Source: Mesorhizobium sp. (GTDB lineage: Bacteria; Pseudomonadota; Alphaproteobacteria; Rhizobiales; Rhizobiaceae). Taken from it: a DNA stretch of 64,000 nucleotides. Positions within the stretch are counted from its first letter, which is position 1; each line of letters starts with the position of its first letter. The notes under the pieces are model-generated. The model was not told where the DNA came from, did no database searches, and saw only the letters and a program-made list of their open reading frames with translations. Location: positions 1 through 64,000 of the forward strand of contig SAQR01000035.1 of NCBI GenBank assembly GCA_004020365.1. The letters are read 5' to 3'. Below, one piece after another: positions 42,515 to 50,768 of the stretch. A program made the position numbers and the translations under genes.

Positions 42515-43034
42515 TGAGCAGGCCCTCCTTCAGGAAGGCTATCCGGAGTTCGACCTCGCACAGGCCTTCAGACCAGTACTCGATCTCGATGTCTCCGAGC
42601 GGCTCCAGGCCGATGTCCCAGGGTTCATCGAACACCTGCAGCATCTCGTCCTGGCACATGCGCCGGTCGTACTGCTCCAGCTCCTCCATGTGAGCCCACG
42701 GCTCATCCTTGGCGGCGAAGATCACGCGAAGCATGCGCTTCTCGATCTCGCTGTAGCCGTCGATAGCTCGCTTGATCGGGTGGGGGAGATCCAGGAGGCC
42801 GAAGCCTTCCGAAAGATCGTGGAGCAGAGCAGCCTTGCGTAGGTGCTTGGGCACCCGGCGATAGAGCTTCACCACATGCTCGGCGACCCGGTAGGTCGTG
42901 TTGGTCTGGGCGCCGTAACGCGGGAGGCGCGACAGCGACCGGAGGGCGACGGGGATGTCAACATCCTCGGGCTTGAAGTCCAGGGGGTTGATCAAGCGCA
43001 TGTTGCGCAGGAGGATCGACGGATTAGCTCCCAT
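42507..43034 (-). CDS. HD-domain phosphohydrolase, YfbR/DatZ-like
   Basis: A 175-aa HD-superfamily protein. LSRLPRYGAQTNTTYRVAEH supplies the first His, AALLHDLSEGFGLLDLPHPI the His-Asp pair and the Glu typical of YfbR-type 5'-nucleotidases, and EQYDRRMCQDEM the final Asp. Bacterial YfbR cleaves dNMPs; the phage relatives called DatZ strip the triphosphate from dATP. Coupling to a dATP/dGTP diphosphohydrolase suggests dNTP selection. Sequence alone cannot separate dNMPase from dATP triphosphohydrolase activity. Confidence 0.83.
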   Translation of the reverse strand: MGANPSILLRNMRLINPLDFKPEDVDIPVALRSLSRLPRYGAQTNTTYRVAEHVVKLYRRVPKHLRKAALLHDLSEGFGLLDLPHPIKRAIDGYSEIEKRMLRVIFAAKDEPWAHMEELEQYDRRMCQDEMLQVFDEPWDIGLEPLGDIEIEYWSEGLCEVELRIAFLKEGLLNG

Positions 43035-43416
43035 GGAAGAACCTCCGTGGTGCGGTAGGTCTACGGCGGGGGATCAGGTACTGGACGACCCAGCCCTGGT
43101 CGATCGACTGGCACATCTCGTGAGTGCCCTGATCGAACTTGTGACGGGCGTCTTTCAACACCTCGTCGAACTCCGCTGTCCATTCAGTGCCGCAACGCTT
43201 GATCGCGATAACGTACTGGCGCGCATGCGGCCGGCCGAGCTCCTTGATGTCGGCTGGCCGGGGGCATGCAACTGGCAGAGTGGAGATTGCTGTTGGCCCG
43301 TAGCGGGCCACCAGCGAGTGGTAGGGAAGACCAAGGCGACGGGCGACCATCGAGAGATTGCCTCCCGTCGCCTTGATCTCTTCTTCAACTAGATTGTCAA
43401 TTGATGTTTTTTTCAT
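43024..43416 (-). CDS. Putative HTH protein
   Basis: A 130-aa basic protein. KATGGNLSMVARRLGLPYHS near the N-terminus resembles a Fis-type helix-turn-helix. The remainder has an Arg/Pro-rich tail. The ATG at 43416 follows GAGG and overlaps the end of the SbcC-like gene by 20 bases; its 3' end overlaps the HD gene by 11. It could be a local regulator. No family assigned. Confidence 0.65.
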   Translation of the reverse strand: MKKTSIDNLVEEEIKATGGNLSMVARRLGLPYHSLVARYGPTAISTLPVACPRPADIKELGRPHARQYVIAIKRCGTEWTAEFDEVLKDARHKFDQGTHEMCQSIDQGWVVQYLIPRRRPTAPRRFFHGS

Positions 43417-45382
43417 TCGCCTCAAGCTCGATGTAGTAGTCGGCTTGAGGGTATTTGTGACTGACCAGCAAGATCTGCGAGATGCGACTTGCGAGATACT
43501 CTAGGGTAAGAGCAGTATTGTGCGCTCGATCGGCGTCCATGGAGGCGTCGATCTCATCACCTAGAAAGACAGAGAACACATTGTTGGTCAAGACCTGGCC
43601 CAATCCAAGACGCAGCGAGAGGTTCGCTACAGCCTTGCCGGAGCCGGACAGTGTGTTCAGCGGTTGACCATCGACTGATATATCGAAGTCTTCGTCGACT
43701 TCGATGACGTTGCGCTGCCCGCCGGTCATCCGTGAGATGTAATGGCTCGCCACCTTGTTCAGCGAAGGGATCAGGTGTTGTTTGACGAGCCGGCGCAGGA
43801 TGGTCAGCGCCTCACGCCCATTCCGGTAGCCTTGCTCCTGCTCTTTCCTGGCCTTGATCTCCTTCTGGCGCTCCTGAAAGATCTTCAGGTCGCGTTTGTA
43901 GGTCGCGAGGCGGTCCTCGTAGATCTTGGCCTGATCGTAAGCCTTCTCCAGGGCCGCTAGGGAGGCCGGCGTTCCTGCCAGCTCCACCTCACGGGCCCGA
44001 TCCTTGGCGTAGGCGCTGTCCTGCGCCTCCCATTCGACCCGGCGGGCCTCGTACGAGGCCAGCTCGTGCTCGTAGGCCAGGCGGGCGCGCCAGAGGGCGT
44101 TCAGCTCCTTGCTGGTGCCTGACGCCGGCTCTACGGCCTCGAGCTCTGCACGGCGAGCCTGTGCCTGCTTGGCGGCCTGGAACTGCGCCACCTGCTGGCG
44201 CGTGTACTGGGGCTGCTTCGCAACCTTCACGCGATCCCAGTCGTCACGGACCTTGTCGAACGCCTGCAGCTGGCGACGGGCCACGTCGATGTTGACCATG
44301 TCAGGCTTGGAGGGGCGCTCGACGCCAGCCAGCTCGGTCTTCAGCACCGCAAGCTTCTCGATGATCTGGCCGACCCGGTCAGCCTCCATCGGCCACTCGT
44401 GGGAGCACGACGGGCAAGTGTGCGTCCCGACGTCCAGCAGATCCTGGTGCTGCTTTGTCAGGTGATCCAGCCTCTCGAACTTCCGGATCAGCTCCATATC
44501 GGCTTCGGCCTGGGCGATCTGCTCGGCCGTCATCGTCGTCGGATAGTTCCGGCGGATCTTCTCACGCAACTCCCAGTCGTCGATGCCGTCCTCGGAGAAC
44601 TCCGGCGGCGGCGGCGGCAGGCGCTTGAGCTCGGCCTGGGCCGTCTCATAGGCTCGAGCCTGCTCCACCTCCTCCTCGCAGACCGTGCGTGGCGGCGCCA
44701 CCGGCTCCACAGGCTTCGCCTGCCGGGGCTGTGACAGGCGGCCCTTGATCTGGTTCAGCTCGTCGTTCAGGGCGCGCAGCTCGGCGAGGTTGATCTTGGA
44801 GCTCTCGACGTACCCCTCCGGCTGTTCAGGCTTGGTGGGCTTCACCAGACCACCTTCCATGCCCTCGATCAGCGATGCCAGGCTGTTGGCCTCCTGGCCG
44901 CACCACTTGGCCAAATCGTCGATCGCCGACAGGCCGATGACGCTGTCGACCATGGCCTTGCGCTCGGTCGGCTGCATCGAGCCGAGTTTCTCGATGTCGC
45001 CCTGGTTGGCGACACAGGCGGTGTCGAAAACCTTCAGACCGAAACCAAGGATCTCGGTCACCTTGTTGTTGGTTCCCTTCTGCCCGTTGGCGATCTCGGT
45101 GTCGCCGCGGAAGATCTTGGCCGAGGTGATGGTCCGCTGCGTGGTGTAGGTGTCGCCCTTGACGTCGAACGACAGCTTGACCTTGAGGTTCTTGTAGTCC
45201 TCGGCCTTGCCACGTAGGGCGGCGGTCCCGAAGAGCGAGTAGCGGATCATTTCCAGGATGACCGACTTGCCGGCCTCGTTCGGGCCGGTGATGGCGCCGA
45301 AGCCCTTCTGAAATGAGAAATCCCCCGACAGGGTGCGGCCTGTCGAGGGAAAGGTGACACTGTATGTGAGGTGGTTAAGCAC
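43397..45382 (-). CDS. SbcC/gp46-like recombination ATPase subunit
   Basis: A 661-aa SMC/Rad50-type ATPase. Walker A is GPNEAGKS near residue 30. A long coiled coil is interrupted by a zinc-hook-like CPSC (THTCPSCSHEW), and the C-terminal half holds the LSGSGKAVANLSLRLGLGQV signature and a degenerate Walker B (FLGDEIDASMD). It pairs with the SbcD-like nuclease just upstream to process DNA ends or hairpins, like T4 gp46/gp47. I chose the GTG at 45382, with AGGAG before it, because the upstream frame is inside the preceding gene. Confidence 0.9.
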   Translation of the reverse strand: MLNHLTYSVTFPSTGRTLSGDFSFQKGFGAITGPNEAGKSVILEMIRYSLFGTAALRGKAEDYKNLKVKLSFDVKGDTYTTQRTITSAKIFRGDTEIANGQKGTNNKVTEILGFGLKVFDTACVANQGDIEKLGSMQPTERKAMVDSVIGLSAIDDLAKWCGQEANSLASLIEGMEGGLVKPTKPEQPEGYVESSKINLAELRALNDELNQIKGRLSQPRQAKPVEPVAPPRTVCEEEVEQARAYETAQAELKRLPPPPPEFSEDGIDDWELREKIRRNYPTTMTAEQIAQAEADMELIRKFERLDHLTKQHQDLLDVGTHTCPSCSHEWPMEADRVGQIIEKLAVLKTELAGVERPSKPDMVNIDVARRQLQAFDKVRDDWDRVKVAKQPQYTRQQVAQFQAAKQAQARRAELEAVEPASGTSKELNALWRARLAYEHELASYEARRVEWEAQDSAYAKDRAREVELAGTPASLAALEKAYDQAKIYEDRLATYKRDLKIFQERQKEIKARKEQEQGYRNGREALTILRRLVKQHLIPSLNKVASHYISRMTGGQRNVIEVDEDFDISVDGQPLNTLSGSGKAVANLSLRLGLGQVLTNNVFSVFLGDEIDASMDADRAHNTALTLEYLASRISQILLVSHKYPQADYYIELEANEKNIN

Positions 45383-45605
45383 TAGGCCACTCCTTGCATT
45401 TTCCTTGGCTGCGCGCCTTGCGAACGGCGCTTTTGATGATGTCGGGCATGACGTCCGCGAACGTGTTGGCCGCGGCCACGAGTGGGGCCCATCCGAACCC
45501 ACCGGCGCGCTTCATTTCCTCGATCATGCCCACCTCGGCGGGATGGAGGCCCTTGGTCGAGAGCCACTCATCCATCGCCTTCACGATCTGCTCCTTATTC
45601 GGCAA
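45375..45605 (-). CDS. Small protein between SbcD- and SbcC-like genes
   Basis: A 76-aa protein starting at a TTG (45605) with GGAG upstream, overlapping both neighbours. It is mixed helical with a basic C-terminus (VRKARSQGKCKEW). No family is recognised. Tight coupling suggests it may act with the nuclease complex. Confidence 0.6.
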   Translation of the reverse strand: MPNKEQIVKAMDEWLSTKGLHPAEVGMIEEMKRAGGFGWAPLVAAANTFADVMPDIIKSAVRKARSQGKCKEWPSA

Positions 45606-46572
45606 CGCGGGTCTCCTCGAACCGGGTCAGGATTTGCGAGCGGACGTCGTCGGGTACGGCGGCCGCCTCAAAGGCCTGGCCGAAGAGGGCCATCAGGTCG
45701 AAGTCGCCCATGGAGACCTCCTCGGCTTCCTCGTCGTTCGTGCCGACGCGCTGGACGGTGAGCTGCAGGCAATCGACCTCCTGGTCCAGGCGCTCGCCGG
45801 GGGCGAGCAGGACGCGGACACACTTATCGGAGAGGTCCTGCCCCTCGACCTCGTCCAGGGTCAACGAGACGTACATCTCGCCGTTGTCCTCGCCATGGGC
45901 GTAGGGCTGCATCGAGCCGACCTGGACCACTTTGACGCCGTCGCGCTTGAACTCGTCCGGCAGGTGGACGTGGCCGGTGTAAGCGATCTTGCAGCCCATC
46001 TCGGCCAGCTTTTTGGTCGGGATCAAGTTGCCGTCGCCGAACATCGTGTCCCAGTGGCCGAAGGCGATCTCCACCGGTCTGGAGACGACGTCTGCAGCCG
46101 ACATGGTCGGGTGGAAGGCGTAGAGCCCACACGTCACGCCACCGATATCAGCCCGAGGGTCCGGGTTCGTGTGGCGTACGACTTCGACATTGCGGGTGCC
46201 TCGGCCGGAGACGATCAGCTCGAACAGATCGAGCGCACCCTTCTTCTCCAGATCGCGGGCGATGTCGTGGTTCCCACCGATCACGTAATACATTGTGTCG
46301 GGGTTCTTGGAGGCCGCTTGCAGGAACGCCCAGGCGGCCTGGAACACGATGCTGTAGGGAACAGCCCACTTGTCGAACAGATCGCCCATGCAGATGAAGA
46401 CGTCGTATTTGCCCGACGCCTTCATCCGTTGCTGGAAATCGTCCATGACCATCTTTTCGCGGAGACCACGCTTCTCAAGCGAAACACCCCGGACGAATGC
46501 TCGTCCGAGGTGCGGGTCTCCGAGAATGCCGACACGCGAGGTGCCGATCTCAATCTCGGTTATGCGCTGCAT
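45595..46572 (-). CDS. SbcD/gp47-like nuclease subunit
   Basis: A 325-aa metallophosphoesterase with all Mre11/SbcD-type motifs: GDPHLGRAF, CMGDLFDKW, IGGNHDIARD, FGHWDTM and TGHVHLPDEF. It should cleave DNA ends together with the SbcC-like ATPase encoded downstream. The acidic region near the C-terminus (NDEEAEEVSMGD) may contact the partner. It overlaps its upstream neighbour by 13 bases. Confidence 0.9.
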   Translation of the reverse strand: MQRITEIEIGTSRVGILGDPHLGRAFVRGVSLEKRGLREKMVMDDFQQRMKASGKYDVFICMGDLFDKWAVPYSIVFQAAWAFLQAASKNPDTMYYVIGGNHDIARDLEKKGALDLFELIVSGRGTRNVEVVRHTNPDPRADIGGVTCGLYAFHPTMSAADVVSRPVEIAFGHWDTMFGDGNLIPTKKLAEMGCKIAYTGHVHLPDEFKRDGVKVVQVGSMQPYAHGEDNGEMYVSLTLDEVEGQDLSDKCVRVLLAPGERLDQEVDCLQLTVQRVGTNDEEAEEVSMGDFDLMALFGQAFEAAAVPDDVRSQILTRFEETRVAE

Positions 46573-47126
46573 TTAGTTTCCTCTTTTGCGACGAAGATCG
46601 TCTTGATTTGGTGGAGCACGTCGTGGAGGGCGTTGTGGACGTCCCCCGAGAACGGCACGTTGATCTCCGGGTGGTCGGGATCACCCCGCAGCCCGGCGAT
46701 GTAGCTGTTCATGTCCCGGCCGTAGCGGTAGTGGAACGGCAGGTGGAGCGCGAACTGCCGGAAATAGGACTGGATGAACGAGTAGTCGAAGCTCGTCGGC
46801 TTGCCCCAGAAACGAAGTGGTGCTGACGACGGTGCTCGCCCCTTGTTGGCCCATTCCTGGAACGCCTTCAGGACGACCGCAGGGTCTTCCATGCGGGAGA
46901 CGATCTGCTGGTAGACCTTCAGGTTCTTGCCCTGCCAGAACACGCGGGTGGACTCCTCCCAGAAGCGGTTGGGGGCGACCATAAGACAGCGATCAAACAT
47001 ATCGCCGGCGTCGACCGTCATCTCGACCGCGTTGAAGCGCACGGCAGCGATCTGGATGATCCCATTGTGCTCGGGGTGAGTGCCGGTCGTTTCGATGTCG
47101 ACCATAACGTCTAGGTATTCGTTCAT
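46560..47126 (-). CDS. DEDD-family 3'-5' exonuclease
   Basis: A 188-aa nuclease. MVDIETTGTHPEHNGIIQIA contains the Asp and Glu of ExoI, WGKPTSFDYSFIQSYF the Asp of ExoII, and HNALHDVLHQI the His and Asp of ExoIII. It resembles the Rv2179c-type 3'-5' exoribonuclease family in phages; a proofreading-type DNA exonuclease is the alternative. ATG 47126 is in an ATGA overlap with the upstream gene; the longer frame was rejected. Confidence 0.82.
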   Translation of the reverse strand: MNEYLDVMVDIETTGTHPEHNGIIQIAAVRFNAVEMTVDAGDMFDRCLMVAPNRFWEESTRVFWQGKNLKVYQQIVSRMEDPAVVLKAFQEWANKGRAPSSAPLRFWGKPTSFDYSFIQSYFRQFALHLPFHYRYGRDMNSYIAGLRGDPDHPEINVPFSGDVHNALHDVLHQIKTIFVAKEETKCSA

Positions 47127-47332
47127 GCCATGTCTCGTCCGAGTTCGAAGGGAAGTCGCTTGATGTCGACGCAACGGATCTGCTTGATCTTGCGGTCGGG
47201 GTAGTAGGCCTGCCATTGGGCGGCGATGGACTGCGACTGTTGGAGACAGCCCATCATCCCGAAACCATCGGCGACGACGTCGCGACGGCAATCGGACCCA
47301 AGGCAGGACAGAATTACGAGGGCATAGACCAT
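47123..47332 (-). CDS. Small Cys-containing protein, possibly secreted
   Basis: A 69-aa protein from ATG 47332, with AAGGA six bases before it. A short hydrophobic N-terminus (VYALVILSCLGSDC) is followed by a polar part with further cysteines. It may be membrane-associated or exported. It overlaps the RecU-like gene at its start and the exonuclease at its end. Function unknown. Confidence 0.55.
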   Translation of the reverse strand: MVYALVILSCLGSDCRRDVVADGFGMMGCLQQSQSIAAQWQAYYPDRKIKQIRCVDIKRLPFELGRDMA

Positions 47333-47730
47333 CGGTGTCCTTTCAGTTCTTGCCATGTGAGAGAGCGCTTCTCTGTGTCCCTGATCATTGCGTAGGGCAC
47401 GCGGAACCACTCGTTGGTGGGAAGCCGATGGATGTAGACGAAGTAGTCGCCACCCGCGGCCAGGATCATGATGGCCATCGCTGACGGGATCTTCCGGAGG
47501 AGCGAGAAACGAAACGCGGTGTCGTCTTGGGTAGACTTCACCTCGGCGAAATGGACGCCGTTGTGGGCGACAATGTAGTCGCTCGGAGCTGATCGGGTGA
47601 ACCCGATCTTGCCGGTTCGACCGCGGACTTCAGCCGCGTCGACCACTCTCCAGACCCAAGCTGATTTGCCCAGCTTGTTCCAGATGCTTTCGAATTCTTG
47701 TTCGGAGGGTTTTCCAGTGTTCTTAGCCAT
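47314..47730 (-). CDS. RecU-like Holliday junction resolvase
   Basis: A 138-aa PD-(D/E)XK nuclease. The motif is visible as APSDYIVAHNGVHFAEVKST (Asp, then Glu-x-Lys). It resembles RecU-type resolvases, which cut four-way junctions before packaging. The start codon forms the last three bases of a hairpin and has no clear ribosome site, so expression may be coupled or restricted. Confidence 0.78.
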   Translation of the reverse strand: MAKNTGKPSEQEFESIWNKLGKSAWVWRVVDAAEVRGRTGKIGFTRSAPSDYIVAHNGVHFAEVKSTQDDTAFRFSLLRKIPSAMAIMILAAGGDYFVYIHRLPTNEWFRVPYAMIRDTEKRSLTWQELKGHRWSMPS

Positions 47731-47757
47731 CAGGGGCGCATATGGGCGCCCCTGATG
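47728..47757 (-). promoter_or_regulatory. Perfect hairpin containing the RecU-like start codon
   Basis: CATCAGGGGCGC and GCGCCCCTGATG pair over 12 bases with a six-base loop. On the leftward strand the final ATG of the hairpin is the start codon. No T tract follows, so this is not a standard terminator. The structure could mask the start. Confidence 0.7.
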
Positions 47758-47781
47758 TTGTCGAAAATGTCAGAAGTTGTT

Positions 47782-47797
47782 GATACTATAGGGCAAG
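47782..47797 (+). promoter_or_regulatory. Copy of repeated phage motif at thyX stop
   Basis: GATACTATAGGGCAAG, the best match to the shared motif, overlaps the stop codon of thyX on the opposite strand. It points rightward into thyX, so it would produce antisense RNA if it were a promoter. Confidence 0.5.
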
Positions 47798-48769
47798 TTT
47801 ACTTTCCATGATCTTCCGGTTCTGTATCCAGCCCTTGAAGTTGCCGTGGAGCTCGCCTTGCTTCCAATCCCAACCGTCATGCTCCCCCCATTGGTCATAG
47901 AATGGTCGGTTAAACGTATCCGGCGTTGCCTGATGCTCGAACGGTGAAGCGTGAAAGACTTCGGCCTTCACCAGCTTGTCGTAGATCTGCTGGGCGCGCT
48001 CCAGGGTCATCGGCAACCCGTCCACGGTCTTGTAGGAGACCGAGGCGCAGCGAGCGACGGACAGGATCTTGACGTTCCGCTGCCCAGCTTCAGTCACTGC
48101 GACGCTCTGCTCATCCTCGGTGACGTAGGGGAGATGCCACTCACCAGGCTTGAGCAACTGGGGCGTGCTTGCCACCATCGCCACATTGAACATCTGGTGA
48201 GCCAGTTCGTGGATCTCCGGCTGGGCGTCCTTGTGGAGGCGCAACGTGCGGAAGTTGTCCCACTCGGTCGCCGTCACCACGACGTTGATGTGCAGCCAGG
48301 TTTCGAGCAACCGGTTCACGATCTGCTTATGGTAGCCGGCGCGGGCGAACTCCCGTGCCCGCTCGATCATGGCGTCACGAGCAGCCAGCCAAGCCTCCTG
48401 TGGGGTGCCCCAGACGTAATCGTCGCTGCCGAAGCCCATGATCACCGGGGCGTCATGCTCCTCCCACGCCTGCATCCCCGGCTGGTTCTTTCCCCAGTGG
48501 ATCGGCATGGCGGGGTCGTCGAGCACGTCCTGGATCATACGCTCGACCGGGATGGCGCGAGACGACGAGGCGTTGCGGGACAGGTTCTCGTCGTACATCA
48601 GGCCGTCAGCGATCTGCTCGATGATGATGCAGTCGCCGGGAGTGGAGGCCAGCGCGCGGTGCGTGAGCTCCTCGGCGTGGATGAACCGCGGATATCGCAG
48701 CTCCATGGTGGTGATGCGCTTGCCGGCAGGGCTGATGCTGTCGGCGATCACCTTGGCAGAAATGGTCAT
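47786..48769 (-). CDS. thyX: FAD-dependent thymidylate synthase ThyX
   Basis: A 327-aa enzyme making dTMP from dUMP. Recognised by ELTHRALAS and ENLSRNASSSRAIPVE, a version of the ThyX motif seen in phages, and by NVVVTATEWDNFRTLRL in the substrate site. It uses FAD and methylene-tetrahydrofolate, independently of the host ThyA. The ATG at 48769 is in an ATGA overlap with the upstream gene; the long upstream extension was rejected. It complements NrdJ in supplying dNTPs. Confidence 0.92.
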   Translation of the reverse strand: MTISAKVIADSISPAGKRITTMELRYPRFIHAEELTHRALASTPGDCIIIEQIADGLMYDENLSRNASSSRAIPVERMIQDVLDDPAMPIHWGKNQPGMQAWEEHDAPVIMGFGSDDYVWGTPQEAWLAARDAMIERAREFARAGYHKQIVNRLLETWLHINVVVTATEWDNFRTLRLHKDAQPEIHELAHQMFNVAMVASTPQLLKPGEWHLPYVTEDEQSVAVTEAGQRNVKILSVARCASVSYKTVDGLPMTLERAQQIYDKLVKAEVFHASPFEHQATPDTFNRPFYDQWGEHDGWDWKQGELHGNFKGWIQNRKIMESKLAL

Positions 48770-49038
48770 CTGAAAACTCCATAGAGGCCCGGGGCGATTT
48801 CCTGGACTTCTCCCAGAACGACGATCTCGAACCCTTGATCGCCGTCCCGGATATCGCCTGGGCCGTCGCGTTTGATAACTTTGACCTGGGCCGCTTCTCC
48901 GGCGTACCTGGTCATCTCGAAGCCGGTCACCTCTCCAATCCACTTCATCCGCTGGTCAGAGGCCATGCAGCCTCGACAGTCGAAGCACATCACGAGGGAA
49001 CCCTTGAGGGCTCGTTTCAATCGAAAGGTCTCGAACAT
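48766..49038 (-). CDS. Small hypothetical protein
   Basis: A 90-aa protein, N-terminally basic (FETFRLKRALKGSLV) with a CFDCRGC cluster that could bind a metal, then a beta-rich part ending in APGLYGVFR. Overlaps with both neighbours show it belongs to the operon of thyX. No family known. Confidence 0.6.
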   Translation of the reverse strand: MFETFRLKRALKGSLVMCFDCRGCMASDQRMKWIGEVTGFEMTRYAGEAAQVKVIKRDGPGDIRDGDQGFEIVVLGEVQEIAPGLYGVFR

Positions 49039-49328
49039 CAGGCGATGACCTCCACTGGCTGGCTGGGGAACGTTCCGCCGTAGTCGATGAGCATCATTCT
49101 GATGCTCTCGGACGAGCCGACGAGTGTTGGGTAGAAGTCCTTTCCGGTCCCAACGGCGACGAAGATCTTCCCGCCATTGTGGTTGATCACGGCAACTTCC
49201 TCTGGGGTGAGCTGCCAGGCGCTGACTACGAAGTTCCCGTTGGTGAAGAAGTGGCCGGGGAGAATGTCATCCCGGCCGGGAGGTGCTCCGATTGGTCGGG
49301 AGCCGACGAAGGGTGCGGGAAAGCCCAT
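49038..49328 (-). CDS. Small hypothetical protein
   Basis: A 96-aa protein with no recognised domain. The segment HFFTNGNFVVSAWQLTPEEV suggests a small alpha/beta domain. It shares its end base with the start of the next gene and its own start base with the stop of the upstream gene. Function unknown. Confidence 0.6.
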   Translation of the reverse strand: MGFPAPFVGSRPIGAPPGRDDILPGHFFTNGNFVVSAWQLTPEEVAVINHNGGKIFVAVGTGKDFYPTLVGSSESIRMMLIDYGGTFPSQPVEVIA

Positions 49329-49537
49329 CAGCGTTTCCTCATCATCTTCTTGAGCTCGGCCTGCATCCGCCGGCGCTGAGCTCGGTTGCCTTGACCGCTC
49401 GTGGCGGCCTTGGAGAACTGCTCGATCTCCTGTCGCTCAAGCCGACCCGGCGATGACACCTGATCGAAGGAGCGGCGGTTTTCGTTGCGGAAGGCCAAGC
49501 GCATGGCCTCCCGCTGGGCTGGGCTGATTGTGTCCAT
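49328..49537 (-). CDS. Small basic protein
   Basis: A 69-aa protein from ATG 49537, preceded by AGGAG. It is strongly basic at the C-terminus (NRAQRRRMQAELKKMMRKR), which could bind nucleic acid. The longer open frame upstream has no ribosome site and overlaps the ligase gene. Function unknown. Confidence 0.6.
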   Translation of the reverse strand: MDTISPAQREAMRLAFRNENRRSFDQVSSPGRLERQEIEQFSKAATSGQGNRAQRRRMQAELKKMMRKR

Positions 49538-49671
49538 CAAAATCTCCTGCGAAGGTAACTGCTGGCAAAGCTGGCGACAGCACAGAGGGCCAGCCCTGAC
49601 CACCACAAGGCGGGGTGGCTCACCCACAGGTCGAGCCACCATTGGTTCCATTGGAGAAGAATGTCGGGCAT
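49537..49671 (-). CDS. Very small membrane protein
   Basis: A 44-aa protein from ATG 49671, which overlaps the ligase stop. It is tryptophan-rich (LQWNQWWLDLWV) followed by a transmembrane segment (LWWSGLALCAVASFASSYL) and a basic end (LRRRF). It is too short for automatic calls but is well placed in the operon. Function unknown. Confidence 0.5.
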   Translation of the reverse strand: MPDILLQWNQWWLDLWVSHPALWWSGLALCAVASFASSYLRRRF

Positions 49672-50768
49672 TACATTCTTGCTCCTGCCTTGTGGAATTT
49701 GGTCGCGACCGGGAAGCGCGGAATGCCCCGCGCGGAGAGCTGGAAAAACTGGATCGTCGACGTCGATTTGCCGCCGATCCACTCTTCCGCCTCCTCAAGG
49801 AGCTGCTTGCAGAATTCCTTGGTCCCTTTGATGCCGGCCCTTGGCCTGTCGCCGTTCTCCAGCCGGATATCACCCGGGAGCATGAACTCGACGAACTTGG
49901 CGTGGCCGGACCAGTTGCCCAGACCTTCGCCAATGGCCGTGATCGGGAACTCCGCGTCCTGGAACTCCTTGCGCTTCTGGAGGTGGGCCGAGCGCTTGCC
50001 GATCTCGTAGTCGGCGTCGAGGCGTCCCATCTGGCCCTCGTAGCCGTCCGCGAGGAACTCCTCGTAGTCGGCGTCGAGCATGGCCTGGTTGAAGGCGATG
50101 CGGGTCTCGACCGGGATCAGGTGAGTGCAGCCCTTCAGCATGGCGCTGTAGACCGGCGCGCGCTGGAAGAACGTGCCGTCGAACGAGGGGATGTCGTAGA
50201 CGTGGTACTGGACCACGCCGGCGGTCTCCGGGTTCGGCTCCTGCTTGCGGACCAGTGAGACGATCTGCTCGAAGTCGGCCTTGAGCTCGTGGTTGTAGAG
50301 CTCGCCGTCGAGGATCAGGTCAGGGTCGGCGACGAAGAGCGGTGCCAGCTCCTCCTCGATATGCGGACAGGAGACGATCGGCTTGCCCTGGCGGGAGAAC
50401 AGACCCTCGGCACGGGCAACACAGCGGATGCCGTCGAGCTTCGGCTGACTGGCGATCGGGAACTGGATCTTGCCGGCCTTGTAGCCCTTGGCGAGCATCG
50501 GCTCGAAGAAGTTCGGCGTGGCGCAGGCCTCGGGCGTCCGATGATACTGACGCTCCAGCTTCTTGCGCTCCTCGGCTTCGGCCTCGAACCGGGCTTGGCT
50601 CTCGTTGGTCTCCTGGCTCTTGGCATAGCAGACTGTCCAGTCGGTGGGTGTCTGGGCGCCCGCCACCAGGCCGGAGACTGAGCGCCACCGGTTGCCGTCG
50701 ACGTCGTATCGCCAGCTGCGCAGGCGGCCCTGGGTGTCGAGCTTGTAGATTGGGATGGACGAAATCAA
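49671..50768 (-). CDS. ATP-dependent DNA ligase
   Basis: A 365-aa ligase. The nucleotidyl-transferase lysine is in ASQPKLDGIRCVAR (KxDGxR), with later motifs VADPDLILDGELYNH, YHVYDIPSFDG and EGQMGRLDADY; the C-terminal region has the OB-fold ending KGTKEFCK. It seals nicks in phage replication and recombination. The start is the TTG at 50768 with GAGGAA upstream, overlapping the preceding stop. The N-terminal 90 residues are an extra region not typical of minimal ligases. Confidence 0.88.
   Translation of the reverse strand: MISSIPIYKLDTQGRLRSWRYDVDGNRWRSVSGLVAGAQTPTDWTVCYAKSQETNESQARFEAEAEERKKLERQYHRTPEACATPNFFEPMLAKGYKAGKIQFPIASQPKLDGIRCVARAEGLFSRQGKPIVSCPHIEEELAPLFVADPDLILDGELYNHELKADFEQIVSLVRKQEPNPETAGVVQYHVYDIPSFDGTFFQRAPVYSAMLKGCTHLIPVETRIAFNQAMLDADYEEFLADGYEGQMGRLDADYEIGKRSAHLQKRKEFQDAEFPITAIGEGLGNWSGHAKFVEFMLPGDIRLENGDRPRAGIKGTKEFCKQLLEEAEEWIGGKSTSTIQFFQLSARGIPRFPVATKFHKAGARM

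Noticed and set aside
43495-43510. Copy of the 16-bp motif inside the SbcC-like gene
   Set aside because: It lies within conserved coding sequence (LTLEYLAS) and may be a chance match; I did not list it as a regulatory feature.
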